This document shows positions 42,444 to 54,320 of a DNA stretch of 64,000 nucleotides, in pieces. A model generated the notes under the pieces. It worked only from the letters and a program-made list of their open reading frames with translations. It had not been told where the DNA came from and ran no database searches. Source of the stretch: Aedes albopictus. Its lineage: Eukaryota > Arthropoda > Insecta > Diptera > Culicidae. The DNA is taken from the NCBI RefSeq assembly GCF_035046485.1, contig NC_085137.1, positions 317,327,164 through 317,391,163 of the forward strand, written 5' to 3'. The number at the start of each line of letters is the position of its first letter. Within the stretch, counting starts at the first letter, position 1. A program made the position numbers and the translations under genes.

Positions 42444-42746
42444 TGTCGTTTTCGTTTTTGCGGTGGTGCTACACCGGTGTAGCACTTTTGCACCGAAAAC
42501 GTTCGTTTTTGATCTTCGTGCTATACCGGTGCAGCACTTTTTCTGCACCGTGCATGATAGTGTAGCACTCAAAAAAACGGGAGTGTAACTGGTGCACACC
42601 GTGTCCACCAATCAGCGTTTGCAAAGTTGTCAATATTTTGGTGTTTATACACGCACACCAATGCAACTGCACCGAAAATGTTCGTTTATTCAGCGAAAAG
42701 TGTAGCAACGAAGCGGTGTAGCACCGCCGCAAAAACGAAAACGACA
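42444..42746. mobile_element. 303-bp MITE, TTA target, TIR TGTCGTTTTCGTTTTTGCGG
   Basis: Ends TGTCGTTTTCGTTTTTGCGG are inverted and flanked by TTA (42441-42443, 42747-42749), as in PIF/Harbinger. Inside, GTGCTACACCGGTGTAGCAC is itself a perfect 20-base palindrome, and related ACCGGTGCAGCAC, GGTGCACACC and GTGTAGCAC motifs recur. Confidence 0.85.
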
Positions 42747-43019
42747 TTAGGAAATCTACCAATCTACTGTCACGCAAACACAAATGTGTCCATTATGGGG
42801 GGGCTCGAGCTTACATATAAAATACGGCCAACTTTAGGTCTAGTCACGTACAATGTCGGAAAACTATTGTGAAAACAATATTTATTCAACAGGGAACCAG
42901 GAAAACTTGTGGACGGCCGAGAATACGCTAGCTGCACGTGGTTTTGAAGAATTACTGGGAACCCTAAACGTTTGGCGAAATTGGAGGAACATCGGCAAAG
43001 ATGATGCCCTACTATACAG

Positions 43020-43275
43020 GGATCTCCAGTTAGCCTTGTAGATAATGCCAATCCAGAGACGGCTGGTTTGATTCCCGTTCCAGTCGGAAGCTTTTTTAGA
43101 CTTCCCTGGGAATAGTGTATCATTGTACTTGCCTCACAATATACAAATTCATGCAATGGCAGGCAAAGAAAACTCTTCAATTAATAACGGTGGAAATACT
43201 CAAAGAACACTAAGTTGAAGTGAGACAGGCCAAGTTGCAAAGGGGATATAGAGCCACAAAGAAGAAGAAGAAGTC
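43020..43275 (+). mobile_element. Feilai-like SINE, diverged copy
   Basis: B-box region GGTTTGATTCCC, the body motif CCTCACAATATACAAATTCATGC and a 3' end of GAAGAAGAAGAAG repeats match the family at 19931. The A-box region is decayed. Confidence 0.7.
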
Positions 43276-44622
43276 CTACTATACATATTTTCGGCTCTGA
43301 AATAAAGCAACGATGCACTGTATCAACGTAATAAGGCAGGAATTTCGGTGGTTTAGAATAACTGCTACATAGCCTTGTAATAAGTCGATCTGCCGTGTAT
43401 AGTGAAGACCACGCAGCGTCAGTGCAGTGACCGTTGTTGTATGCTTATCGTTACCGTGTTCGTTGGATCGTAGATATCCACCAACGCTACTACGTGATCA
43501 ACTTTCGTATGTATGCCCAGAATAGGACCTGTGGGTGGAGTGAGAGTCAGCGCAGACGGTTCCGACGCATGAGCGTGACCATAATAAATTTCCAACCATG
43601 CGACATTTCCCTTTCGAAATGCTCCCCATCAAACATAATAATGGCCATATAATCCGAACTAAATCTATCGCCGTTTTGTGTGACGATCACATGGCACCTC
43701 CATGGGAAGGTGAAGCATACCATACGTCTAGGTCAAGAAGTGGCTTACCTATACTAATATTGAATGTTAATTTGGAACTTTCGTTGAGCATCTCGTCGTG
43801 GCCGTTGGAACTGTGTGCACTTGCGATAGGTACCCACGATTTCGATTTATTTTCGTTGAGCCATATGGACAAGTGAAAATGGCTTGCTGCACCTTCGCAT
43901 GAATTTAATTTTAATTGGTTCCGTTTAGTGCTGAATGAATGTTTAAGCAAGTGCGGTGCATCGAAACCGATTACCTTCACTTTCGGTCATTTGGATTGAG
44001 AAATTATGATCCACCGAAATGTGATTGCTGGCGCTTTTGGTGATAACCTGGACGCAGCTTGTTGGTATGTGACACGCGGATTTTTCAACAATTTCTCCAT
44101 TTTCAAACGAAGAAACTTGAAGGGTTTAGGCAGATCATACTAATTATAGAGTTGTATATTATTGGCAGCAGTACACCTAAAAATAGATAAGTTTCACTTT
44201 TATTTGGATTGGTATCACATATTAATGATATTGTCTCAACAGCTGTGATATGATTGCTATTGCATAAAGTACATTTATGGTTGTATTAGTTAGTAGATAA
44301 TGGTAGGCCATGACTTAGGCCATAGCAATAGTTTGACGTTAGACTGGTTCAGATTGTAATAAACTCTTGTAGCGAAAAGACGCCACGTTATCATTGTATT
44401 GCTACTATTCAGAAGTGGGATACACCATTTCGCATCGAATTTTCGCCTCGAATTTTGGAGAAAGGGAAATCAAGATGTCTTAAAATAGTCCTGGTTTTTG
44501 TTCTGGAGCTGTTACCATTTAGAATATTAAATCTTGTATTACTCACTGACTGGATTTCAGGACATTGAAAATAGTGGCTTTCCGACAGAAAAAAGTGACT
44601 TTAGTTGAATAGTGACTCTCTA
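43276..44622. other. Unrecognised unique-looking DNA
   Basis: No repeat or gene was recognised. Frames of up to 97 codons on both strands (43598-43980) have no motif. Confidence 0.3.
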
Positions 44623-44880
44623 CGGGTAACCAACCTCGGTGGGAACTTTGGTCGTAGGCTGACAGGGAAGGGGGGGTTTGCTTCGGCAAATCTGAGCGTT
44701 TGTTCCCCAGGAAGAGCGGCTCACAACAGCGTCTGATCATCATGTTAGGGGCGGCTGATCTACGTCCGAGTGCCAGGGAAGGACTCTAAGCTCAACTGTG
44801 CACTATGGTCCTCCGGAAAGTAGGGGGTTGGTGTCAGGCCCTACGAGCCAGCCGTAAAAAACCATTGTAACGGAAAATCA
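44623..44880 (+). mobile_element. RTE-type 5' leader (untranslated), joined to its endonuclease region
   Basis: This matches the solo leader at 6887-7150, from CGGGTAACCAACC to CGGAAAATCA, with about one change per ten bases and small indels. It is followed at once by the endonuclease reading frame. Confidence 0.75.
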
Positions 44881-45878
44881 GCAACAGAATAGAACGAACC
44901 GAAACCAACGGCAACGAACCCAACGAACAAAAAGGACTTGCGATTGGAAACTCGGTACGTGGAACTGCCGATCTCCCAACTTCATAGGGAGCACCCGCAC
45001 ACCCGCATCTCGCCGATGAAGGACCGCGGGGTCGGCATCGTAGCTCTGCAGGAGGTGTGTTGGACAGGATCCATTATGCGAACGTTTAGAAGTAATCATA
45101 CCATCTACCAGAGCTGCGGTAACACACGCGAGCTGGGAACAGCTTTCATCGTGATGGGTGATATGCAGAGGCGCGTGATCGGTTGGTGACCGATCGACGA
45201 AAGAATGTGCAGGTTGAGGATCAAGGGCCGATTCTTCAACTTCAGCATAATAAACGTGCACAGTTCACACGACGTCAAGATCATCATAGGAGATCTAAAC
45301 GCTCAGGTAGGCCAGGAGAAGGAATTCAGACCGGACGATTGGTAAGTTCAGCGCCCACCGGCCTCCAAAAATATGGCCATACGTAGCACCCTTTTCCAAC
45401 ACTGCCTCCCTTATCGTTACACCTGGAGATCACCACAGCAGACGGAATCTCAAATCGACCACGATCTGATTGACGGATGGCACTTTTCCGACATTATCGA
45501 CGTCAGGACCTATCGTGGCGCCAACATCGACTCCGGCCACTATCTGGTGATGGTCAAACTGCGCCCAAAACTCTCCGTCATCAACAATGTACGGTACCGG
45601 CGACCGCCACGGTACAACCTAGAGCGACTGAAACAACTGGATGTCGCCTCAGTATACGCGAATCTCGAGAATCTCGAGGCCGCGTTTCCAGACGAGGACG
45701 AGCTCGAAAAGGCCCCTCTAGAGGACTGCTGGAGTACAGTGAAAGCAGCCATCAACGACGCAGCCGAGAGCACCATCGAGTACGTGGAACGGAATCGCCG
45801 GAACGAATGATTCGACGAAGAGTGCAAAACGGTTTTGGAGGAGAAGAATGCAGCGAGGGCGGTGATGCTGCAGCAAGG
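44881..45878 (+). pseudogene. RTE-type endonuclease region, frameshifted and truncated
   Basis: The frame carries ETRYVELPISQL (a decayed NVRTL-type start), then DRGVGIVALQEVCW with the catalytic Glu motif of APE-type endonucleases. RFFNFSIINVHSSHDVKIIIGDLNAQVGQE and SQIDHDLIDG supply the GDxNA and IDH-like boxes in shifted frames. From 45480 to 45810 it reads an open linker (YRGANIDSGHYLVMVKLRPK, IEYVERNRRNE) with a stop at 45808. At least three frameshifts occur. It is cut at 45879 by a sequence beginning CCCAAGTAACA, so the RT is absent. Confidence 0.78.
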
Positions 45879-46849
45879 CCCAAGTAACAATTTCTATGCC
45901 TTCTGCTCTTAAATATTATTTATTGAGGTTTTGTCATGGAATTTTAAAGCCCTTTCAGGTTTACTGAAAATGTTTTTGTTGCAAAGCAGCATTAACAACA
46001 AAAGTAACTTTAAAACAGTGTGTAGATACCTAGAAGTCCATCGAACAAAACTTATCTGTTTGTCTTTTTGACAAGCAAAAAAAAAAATGTTGTGAACGAA
46101 CTGTTAAGTAAGTATTAAAACTTGAACCTAAAACTTCTTTCATAGCGGCATGCATGTTATATCACATCACTTTTGAAACCAGATAAACTACCTAAATTCG
46201 TAATAAAGGAATCTTAAACCTTGTAACGAGGTTACAGTATTTTAATGTAATCTTTTATTACAGAATATATACAGATGGCAATGAAGCCCAAAATGATAAT
46301 ATTTCCGTGTAGGCTTACCCGCGTTCCATGTCTCTGATCCCATATAAGTTGCGATTCTACAGTAAAGGCCTGATCAAAACTAAAGATTTGCGTTCCTAAA
46401 AGGAAGTACACGAAAAACACCGAACATTTACGAGCTCGGGTATCGTCGGTCAAGGGCATAAGTCCAACATTCTGAACAATCCAGGCTCTTAAGTCTAAAC
46501 CACCGAACAGTTAAGACACAACAGTGCGACATAGAAGAAAAAGTTGAACTATTAATTTTGTAGAGCTAGTCGATGATTGGATTATTTCTGGTGTAAAGTA
46601 GTGAGTGCGAATCCCAAAACTGAAAAGTAAGATTGTAATTGCCAATTAAAAAGAGAAAATGTGCTAAATGTTTAATTTTATATCAGGTTAGAAAAACGTG
46701 CTTTTGGAGAAGAAAGCAAGCTATTGTGAATCCTCGTTTAATCGTAATCAGGTAACTATAATATGCTCAAGTGAACGAAAATCGAAAATTAATGCCTGAA
46801 ATTATTCACTTGAAGACTTTCCTTCAAGTGAAGGTCCACCCCTAGGACG
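45879..46849. other. Sequence starting with a CCCAAGTAACA transposon end, otherwise unrecognised
   Basis: The RTE frame stops matching exactly where CCCAAGTAACA begins, so this is probably one end of a DNA element. The partner end was not found nearby. The nearest inverted CCCAAGTAACA lies at 52180. No coding evidence. Confidence 0.4.
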
Positions 46850-47775
46850 TAGTGGTAACCGTCCAAAGTCACGGCCACCGACGATATTCGTCGAAGCATG
46901 TTGGACCGATGAGCATTGTGCCAGTGCAGCATAACAACATCGCGAGCATCGAGCATCGATGTTGCCAGTGACAGGTCATTCTAGCCAAGCCTTCAACCTC
47001 CGTTACCTCCGTTGACGGATATTCACCACTAGTCCGAACGTACCGCTACGGGGTGATTGTGACGTTCACCACGTGACGCAACATATGGTGGTTCAGTTGC
47101 CGCTATCCGCCGAGAGAGGGCCGCGGAAAGCATAAAACCGCACACGTGCAGGCTACCCGATCAAAAAGGTGACACCCTGAAGAGAACGTGTTTCGGTGGC
47201 AGGATTCCGTGCGAGTAAAGGAAAGATTCGCATTATCAGAAAGGAGAAGGAGAAAGGAAAAGAGGATCGTACAGTGAGAAAAGAACAAGTAAGCGCTACC
47301 CAAAACTGTATATACTAACCCCCTAGAGATAAGATCATTATGTACATAGCACCACGCATTTTCAAAGATTCGTTTTAGTAAAACTTGGTACCAAATGCAT
47401 AAACTCTTTGTGGCAATTTTAGTAAGTTCAAGTGATTGGATGAGAGAATACTGGTGATTTCAGATTTCGGTGTTCGGGTCGAGTAGAATAGGCTCTGGGT
47501 AGGAAAACCTACAAAGGAAACCTATCCACCCTGTAGTTTGATATAGATTTTCTTTTGATAGTTTGTTTCTGTTCGTTGGAGGTCGTGTGCTAAGGTTTCG
47601 GTCGTGGGTCAGCGGTCGCGATTTAGGACCTGCCCTGAGGTCTCGCAGCCGGGTCGGGATTCTTTGGTGAGACAACTCGCTTCCTTCGCGGCAAGAAATA
47701 GCTTGCCTGGCGCTTAAGCGGAGGTAGTATCAAATCCGAGATTTATGCCGTCCCGAGTCCCGTTACAACCTTATC
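46850..47775. other. GC-richer leader- or LTR-like block, unassigned
   Basis: The block is less AT-rich than its surroundings and contains GGCCGCGGAAAGCATAAAAC, then a purine-rich run (GAAAGGAGAAGGAGAAAGG). It ends CCGTCCCGAGTCCCGTTACAAC. TATA-like and purine-rich features resemble LTR or leader regions of insect LTR elements, but no duplicate copy in the window proves an LTR. Confidence 0.3.
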
Positions 47776-49384
47776 AGGGTTGACAATGGAAACATTAAAG
47801 CAAGCTTAAGAATGATACTGAAATACAATCTTCTTTTGATCAATAGGTTTAATGAGCTACATAAACGAAAGGATAATTAGCCAGATATAATTATTCTTTA
47901 TTTTTTATTGAAGCAAACGTCAATGGAAAAACCTCGGGTGGGTTAAATTTCTCATCACGACTCTAAGCTTCTTTCTCTAGAGTCCGATTGTGATTGAGGT
48001 TTTCAAAGCAGCTGATGGATGGGAATTCCATCGTTTGTTGTAAGCACGGCATCTGCCCGTGTAGCTGCCGGCTTAGAATAGCACTACGGACCACCTGTTC
48101 CGGGGGTAAAAGTCCACCAAACAGGTAACCCCAATCCAATGTGTCAGGCGACCCGTGCTGAGGTTGAGGGGGTTTTAAATATGCTCGATCTTTAACGGAG
48201 CCCGTAGCCTGGGTAGATCGCTGTTTTGGTTTGCGTTGCGGTGATAGATCTACCAAACCGAAATCTAGTGTCGTCCTATTTTCCAATTTTGGAATATTTG
48301 TTCTGGTAATTCAAGGAACTATAGTATTTAGTCCTTACTACTGGTGTTTTGGTGACTTCCAGTTTTTGAATAAAACTAAGTTTACCAACTTTACTTTGCA
48401 TATAGTTAAAAACCTCACCATCTGAGGCTAAACTCAATGCAAAGGAAATCAAATTAGGTTAGGGATCCATGTATGTACTAACTCTTCGAAGACTGGATAG
48501 TGCCAGTACGCAAGGAACATACTAGAATCCTTATTACTGAACACATGTTCCATTATTGGAATGATATTGCTGCTAATGTTAAAACTCGGGTCCTAAACTT
48601 CCTACTGGAGAGAATTTAGCAGTAAAACAAGGGTGATGCTAGATTTCCAATGTTTGGCCAATATCAGTACTCTGATATAAAAACTGTATCAAAATCGATA
48701 CTTTATTGCCCCTCAATGGCAATAGAGTAATGCGACCTGCACTACACTAAGGATACGGGTAATGTCACAATAGATCTAAAAACTGGTCGCAGTGATAAAC
48801 CCGAACAGGGATAAAAAAAAATAATAAGCACGGCATCACAGCTGTGCTCGAATAATGACTTTTTTTCTCACAGCCGCAGCCGGAGTTATAAGATTCTGAT
48901 TGTTTATTACTATATTACTTACCGAACACTCACACAAAACATCATTAAAAATCTTACAAAAATATAAAACTAAAAGTTTGTTTACGTTTTTTACGGCTAT
49001 CGGCCAAGCGAAGAGTTCTTAAGAGCATTCTGTCTGATACCGCATTTCCTCAAAACCTAACAGTGTATTTTGACTTTTTGTCTCCCCCTCCCCCTTCAAA
49101 TTTTTTTGGCTGGATTTTGCATTTTGAGGGGGCAGACAAAAAAATATTTATCAAAATATTGGGTCTTGCAAAATATCTTTAAAAATTCCGATGAGTTTTT
49201 TATAATTTTTCAGATTAAATCAGGCCAAACATGTCTAAAGGTCCTCTCTGCAGAAGAGAGGATCTCTTTGGTATCCCTCTCTTTCGTTAATATCTTCTTT
49301 CGTTAATATCTCAGCTGTTTATTTGTATTATGATTGTCTCCTTGCATTGAACGATGGTCAAAACAATCGTCTTTTGATTTGTAC
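47776..49384. other. Unrecognised spacer with one retroelement-like block
   Basis: The block at 47990-48250 (ACCTGTTCCGGGGGTAAAAG, CAGGCGACCCGTGCTGAGG) looks like a retroelement leader but matches nothing else here. At 49075-49145 a hairpin-prone segment pairs TTTTTGTCTCCCCCTC with GAGGGGGCAGACAAAAA. Confidence 0.3.
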
Positions 49385-49386
49385 TA

Positions 49387-49909
49387 CAGTAGACGTTCGA
49401 TAACTGCAACATGTTTACGTTTCAGTTAGCGAACACAATTCGATAACTGCAACGTCAGATTGGCGTCAACAACCCATCAATTGACGTAAAATGAACGTAA
49501 AATTTATTCGACTGTTCATTCGGGCTAACCTGGCGCACCGTTTTGACGGATAGCGGTGCGATAACTACAAATTTGTTGCACTTACCGGACTTGCAGTTAA
49601 AAAGCCTTGCAGTTAAACCATAGACTAATTTCAAGACCTTGATGTACCAAAGAAACCATCAAATTTTGTGTGTCCAGTCCGGTACCCAATAATATTCATA
49701 ACCGTGTATTTTTTTCCGTGTAAATTTCCTTTTGTGTAAATTATATTTAGCGTGTTACACTGATCTGACAGCTCTGACAGTAAGGGACTAAACATAAATT
49801 ACGTAAAGTGGGTACCGAGGATTGTTCACAATCTGCGAACTTGACTGCGGAAAAAATCGCGACTATGACGCCGCTGGTTAAACCGTTTGCACCGACCGAA
49901 CGTCTACTG
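49387..49909 (-). mobile_element. TA-flanked MITE, TIR CAGTAGACGTTCG, with internal insertion
   Basis: It starts CAGTAGACGTTCGATAACTG and, from the right, CAGTAGACGTTCGGTCGGTG, with TA on both sides. Relative to the 258-261 bp copies at 62193 and 62514 it is reversed and about 260 bases longer. The extra sequence lies within the GCAGTTAAACC/GGTTTAACCAG region. Confidence 0.85.
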
Positions 49910-49998
49910 TACAAAAATAGTTGAAAAGTGTACCATTACATTGCAATAATTGAAAGAGAATGAGAACAAAGAAACCCTTTCAAATGCAGTTAGGACCT

Positions 49999-50173
49999 AG
50001 GGGTCATGCACAAATTACGTCACGCATTTGGGGGGAGGAAGGGGGGGGGGTTTGAATAACGTGACGACTCATACAAAAATTTTTGAAGTCTCATACAAAA
50101 ATTGTGACGTAGGGGGGGAGGAGGGGTTGAAAATGGTCGATTTTTGCGTGACATAATTTGTGTATCACCCCCT
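49999..50173. mobile_element. MITE-like element with TTACGTCACGC ends and G-rich arms
   Basis: Imperfect inverted ends read AGGGGTCATGCACAAATTA and (from the right) AGGGGGTGATACACAAATTA, each followed by YGTCACGC. Inside are GGGGGGAGGAAGGGGGGGGG-type runs. Target duplications are unclear. Confidence 0.65.
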
Positions 50174-50929
50174 ATTGAAATGTTTGGCCTGAAATACTTT
50201 ATTATTTTTATCCCCCCCCCCCTCGACCAGTCCAAGAGTGGTGGGACAAAAAGTGAAATAAATATTTGTAACGGCCTTATGTGTTAGGAATAAATAGATG
50301 TATGCTTGTTTTGGCAGCGTATTCATGAGGAGCAGCAACATGTTGCTTTTTACTGATCTTAAACAATATTAAACAAAACCACTAGGATTTATCTTGACGG
50401 CATCCATATTTTCCATCACGATAATCAATTCCTGCTTGCAAAGTAGGTGCGCCATGTTGATGATTGGATTGTGATTTAAATTCGTGGTGTTGCAAGGGGG
50501 ATTAAAATTGTTATTTTGTAAATGACAAAAACCTCAAAATGAAGTGGCGCTTCGTTTTATTTAGAGACAACGTATTGCATTATACCGGCAAACTTGTTTG
50601 GCATGATTGTTTTCGTCATAGCATCAGAATTTTTCTCCGTGGTAATTGGCATATAAATATTATTACCATGGATGACCGATGTAATTTTCGTTCTTGCATT
50701 AATAATTTGCAATGTACTGCCATGTTTCATTTTAGTTTCTGATTCATTTCAAATCATTGGTTTTAATTATTCATTTAATTTGTCCCTAGAACTTGTAAGT
50801 GTTTGGTTTGTTAATTGGTTGTGTCGAAGTGATTTTGTGTTTAATTATGCGAAAAAGGATATAGGACAGGTAGACTTTGCTCTAGTGCAGGTTTTTCCCT
50901 AGCAGACCCACCTGACATAGAAGTAAGGC
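50174..50929. other. Unrecognised AT-rich spacer
   Basis: Contains a C-run (50209-50222) and short frames without motifs. Nothing else seen. Confidence 0.3.
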
Positions 50930-51900
50930 GTTAGTAGGCGAAACCACCCTGACTACCACCACCTATCTCCTGGCTACCACCGAAGGAGCTTCAGAAACCC
51001 ACCACCAGATGTCTTGAAGGGTATCATTCAGGCGGCCATAAGGCGCCAGGGCGAATTTGGGGCCATTGCAAGAACCCCGAATGGAAGAGCAATGACCGAT
51101 GCCTCAGGTCAAGAACCCCGAAGGCAGAGACTAGAGTTCCACTCGTTCACTTGCTCGAATACTGTTGGAGAGATTAGAAGTGACCAAAGTTCGAAAACCA
51201 ATTAAGTTGTGAAGTTGAAAAGTCAAGTGTTAGTGGAAGAGTATAGGAAGAGGACAAAAGGAAGCGGAAGTGGACATCAGGTAATGCCGTGAACCACCTT
51301 TGCTTCAGAACCGTGGTTTGAAATATATACTGTTTCGTTTACCACAGGACCCCGTCGTTTTTTTTATATAGAAATCATCAGATTTCTATTATAAGCCCTA
51401 CGTCGTCCTAGTGCCCCATTTCGAGCAAATTCCGGCATCGTTGTTGGCCGATGATCGATCCGCTAATATCGGTAGCCTAGAACGCGTAGGAAGGTCCGAG
51501 AAAGCTGCAGCCCAGAACCCCTAGAGCCGTGCGGAAAACGAAAGTGGCCAGACGTGGCCGAAACCGTAAAGTACAAAAGGAGGACATCGGCGGCCATTAC
51601 CAGGCCGCGAGCAACAAGAAGTCAGGTGGTTGGAGGAGAACAGAGGGGCCCCGAAGAGGAAAAGATAAGGTCAGATTAGTGAGTAAGAAAGTGGGAGAAA
51701 GTGAAAGATAAGGAGAAGCCAGGAACATTGTTAAAGTAGGAAATAAAGTGGGAGTTGTAAAAGTGAAGTGCTTGTGGTTTTCCTGGGTCTAGTGCGAAAT
51801 TTCCCTGTCCCGCGGTAAATTAAGGGTAGGCGTGCCGACCCTGAGGCAGTTGAGTCGGGGAGTCTCTAAGACGCTCCCGATTGGCTGACCCGATACTTAC
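50930..51900. other. GC-richer leader- or LTR-like block, unassigned
   Basis: Purine-rich stretches (GTATAGGAAGAGGACAAAAGG, GGAAAAGATAAGG) and an end reading GGTAGGCGTGCCGACCCTGA...CTGACCCGATACTTACA resemble insect LTR-element LTRs or leaders. No second copy exists in the window and no pol domain is present. Confidence 0.3.
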
Positions 51901-52180
51901 AAACTTCAAAACGGCATGTTGATCTTATTGCGTGCTACAAAACAAATCTTATCTGTGCTGTATAGTATACTACAAGAATATGTCACAAAACCAACTGGCC
52001 TATATAACGTTTTAAGCAATGGTTTTAACAACCTCCTGTAGGGTGGGCCCTTTTAGGTTTAATAGGGTTTTATCACGGGTTTTTAGAGCTGTTAGGATCA
52101 TTTTGCTTTAAAACAAATTTTAATGGTTTGATTGTAACAACAGCTTGTAGGCTATGAGAAAACTAAAAATGTTACTTGGG
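51901..52180. mobile_element. Solo end of a CCCAAGTAACA-type DNA element
   Basis: The stretch ends AAAAATGTTACTTGGG at 52180, the inverted form of the CCCAAGTAACA terminus at 45879. Degenerate GGAATCC repeat begins immediately beyond it. The opposite end is not identified. Confidence 0.4.
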
Positions 52181-52189
52181 TAGGATACT

Positions 52190-52510
52190 TCCAGAAATGC
52201 CTTTGATGATTCGTCCTGTAATTTTTGTAAAGACTCAATTCATGGAGGTAGGCTAAAACAGGTTTCTGGAGGAATCCCATGAGAGATATCTCCAAAAATT
52301 CGTGGCTGAGAAATCCTAGGAGAGATTGCTGGAGGAATCTCTGCAGGAATTTTTAGTGAAACCCCACCAGGAATGCCTGGAGAAATCTTAAGAGAAGCTC
52401 ATAGAAGAAATATCGGGAGGAATCCATGAAGGAATATCTAGAGAAATCGCTGGAAGAAGCGGTATTCTTGGAGGAATCCATGGAAAAGTTCCTGAAAAAA
52501 TACCAGGTAC
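52190..52510. repeat. Degenerate GGAATCC-type repeat
   Basis: Units GGAGGAATCCCATGAG, GAGATTGCTGGAGGAATC and GGAAGAAGCGG recur. Same family as 18395-19700. Confidence 0.6.
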
Positions 52511-52518
52511 TTCCTCCT

Positions 52519-52543
52519 GTCACGTAGAATTATTCTACGTGAC
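52519..52543. repeat. Perfect short palindrome
   Basis: GTCACGTAGAAT and ATTCTACGTGAC flank a single central T. It lies where the degenerate repeat ends and may be a remnant element terminus. Confidence 0.55.
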
Positions 52544-54320
52544 ACATTCAGGCAAATTTTTCTCGGATCCATACATAAGCTATGAAGCCACTGAAATCAG
52601 GTGTGAGCAATTTGTTCCAATATTCATGTTTGCATATGTAAATTTGTTCTTTAGGACTATCAGCTTACAGTATCAAAACTCGGTGAACAACCAGTGACCC
52701 AATGCTTCCAAATAAGACATCCATACATCCTGTCTGCATCTGTGCTACCATCCATCACATAATAATTGCAACTTCGACCCATCTATGTCGCAAAGCAATC
52801 ACAACTGGAGCCACTCGCCATTTTTAGAAGCGAAAATTAATCATCTATCTATAGCTATGTAACGCCAGTCCAGCATTCTACTCCAAACGCATACCCTCAA
52901 AGCGAACAAATAATTCAAACCTAGGCAACCTAGGTGTACTCACAAGGGAATCGACATGCATCAGTTCTGTCCAACATTACCGGGAGACAATCGATCGAAG
53001 ACCACAGCGATGTGCCTAGCTCATAAACGATTCGTCTCACGAAACTACTCCCTAGAGACAGACGACGACACAACACTGATTTCTCGAAGCAGGTATAGCT
53101 CAGTCGCGGGAGTGGCGACGGACGTCATTTTTATAGGAAATAATATCGTTAACGGAACTTTTATTCGCCGATCCAATAGGCAGTGTGCGCAAATTCTTTT
53201 CATTTAAATTAGGTTCCCTGCATGAGTGAGTGGGTTGGATTTGCACAAATACCGAACATGCCATGCACATTAATTTCCGATGTAGCAGAGACTCGCGACC
53301 AGTAGTAGTGATGCACAATCAACGCGATGAGGGAGACGCCAGGTGACTTATTTAGATGCCTTGCGGTTCTCGGAGATGTACGACTCCCGAGACTAGCGGG
53401 TTTTTGAGAAGCAGGTCAAATCATTGCAAGCGCATTCTGACACGTTCCTGGTAGCTGATTTTTATTGACGACGGGATTCGTTTTTCTTCGATTGTTGTTT
53501 ACTAAAACTGGAGCAATCAGAATAGCGTGTGAATAGAAAATTGCATTAAGCCATAAAGTTACTTTTATTGAGGGGATTTTTTAAATACTTTTAACGACAT
53601 GACTTAAGGTGAAATGTTGTTAACTGAAGTACCGTATTCTGGGGTGTAGTTGATCACTTTTCCTCTATTGTTTCCAATAAAATCAGGTATAAAGGTATTG
53701 TATACAATGCATATGATTCCAAACAAATATTTTTAAAGCAAGTACTGAGTGGACTGGTAGCAAGTTCCGAAAACGAAATTCTTACAAGCAACTGCTACAT
53801 TTTGTAAAAAAAAATGTTCAAATGGCTAAATTTGAAAATTTTCAATCCGGGGTGAAGTTCATCAACCAATGACATAACATTCTAAGATTGGAGACTAACA
53901 AACTAAATTAAATAAAATTAAGTAAGTTACAGAATGACGCACATTAAACGCCTAAAAGTAGGCAATTTCTTGAAATTAAAAAATTGTCTAACTTTCGCAA
54001 AAATATACTATTTTCAAATAAAACTTATATGTTAACATCAATTTTAATTCAAATCTTATATTCAATAAGCCTACATGAATGAATAAAAGTGTTTTGTGAG
54101 TCATCTGATATACAAGACATTGATGGAAGGCATTTTTTTGAAAGGCAAACTTCTATCGAGTTTTACCGAGATCTACCAAATCAAATTTTGATCTTGAAAT
54201 TTTCCTGCCTAAAATAATCAGGCAGTAGTTTACAAATATTCCAAGATCAAAGTTTGATGCACTTTTTTGATGTTTATGTAATATTTTTGTTTCAATTTTG
54301 CTGCTAATCAATATTTTATT
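52544..54320. other. Unrecognised, apparently low-repeat DNA
   Basis: No transposon end recognised except a GGGGTGTAGTTGATCA / GGGGTGAAGTTCATCA pair (about 53640 and 53850), which may be MITE remnants. Could be intronic or intergenic host sequence. Confidence 0.3.

Noticed and set aside
46850..47775. Firm call of a solo LTR
   Set aside because: No second copy, no clear TG...CA boundaries and no target duplication could be established.
45879..52180. A single 6.3-kb DNA transposon bounded by CCCAAGTAACA ends
   Set aside because: Flanking dinucleotides do not match (GG against TA) and no transposase was seen. Kept only as a possibility within the terminus-family finding.
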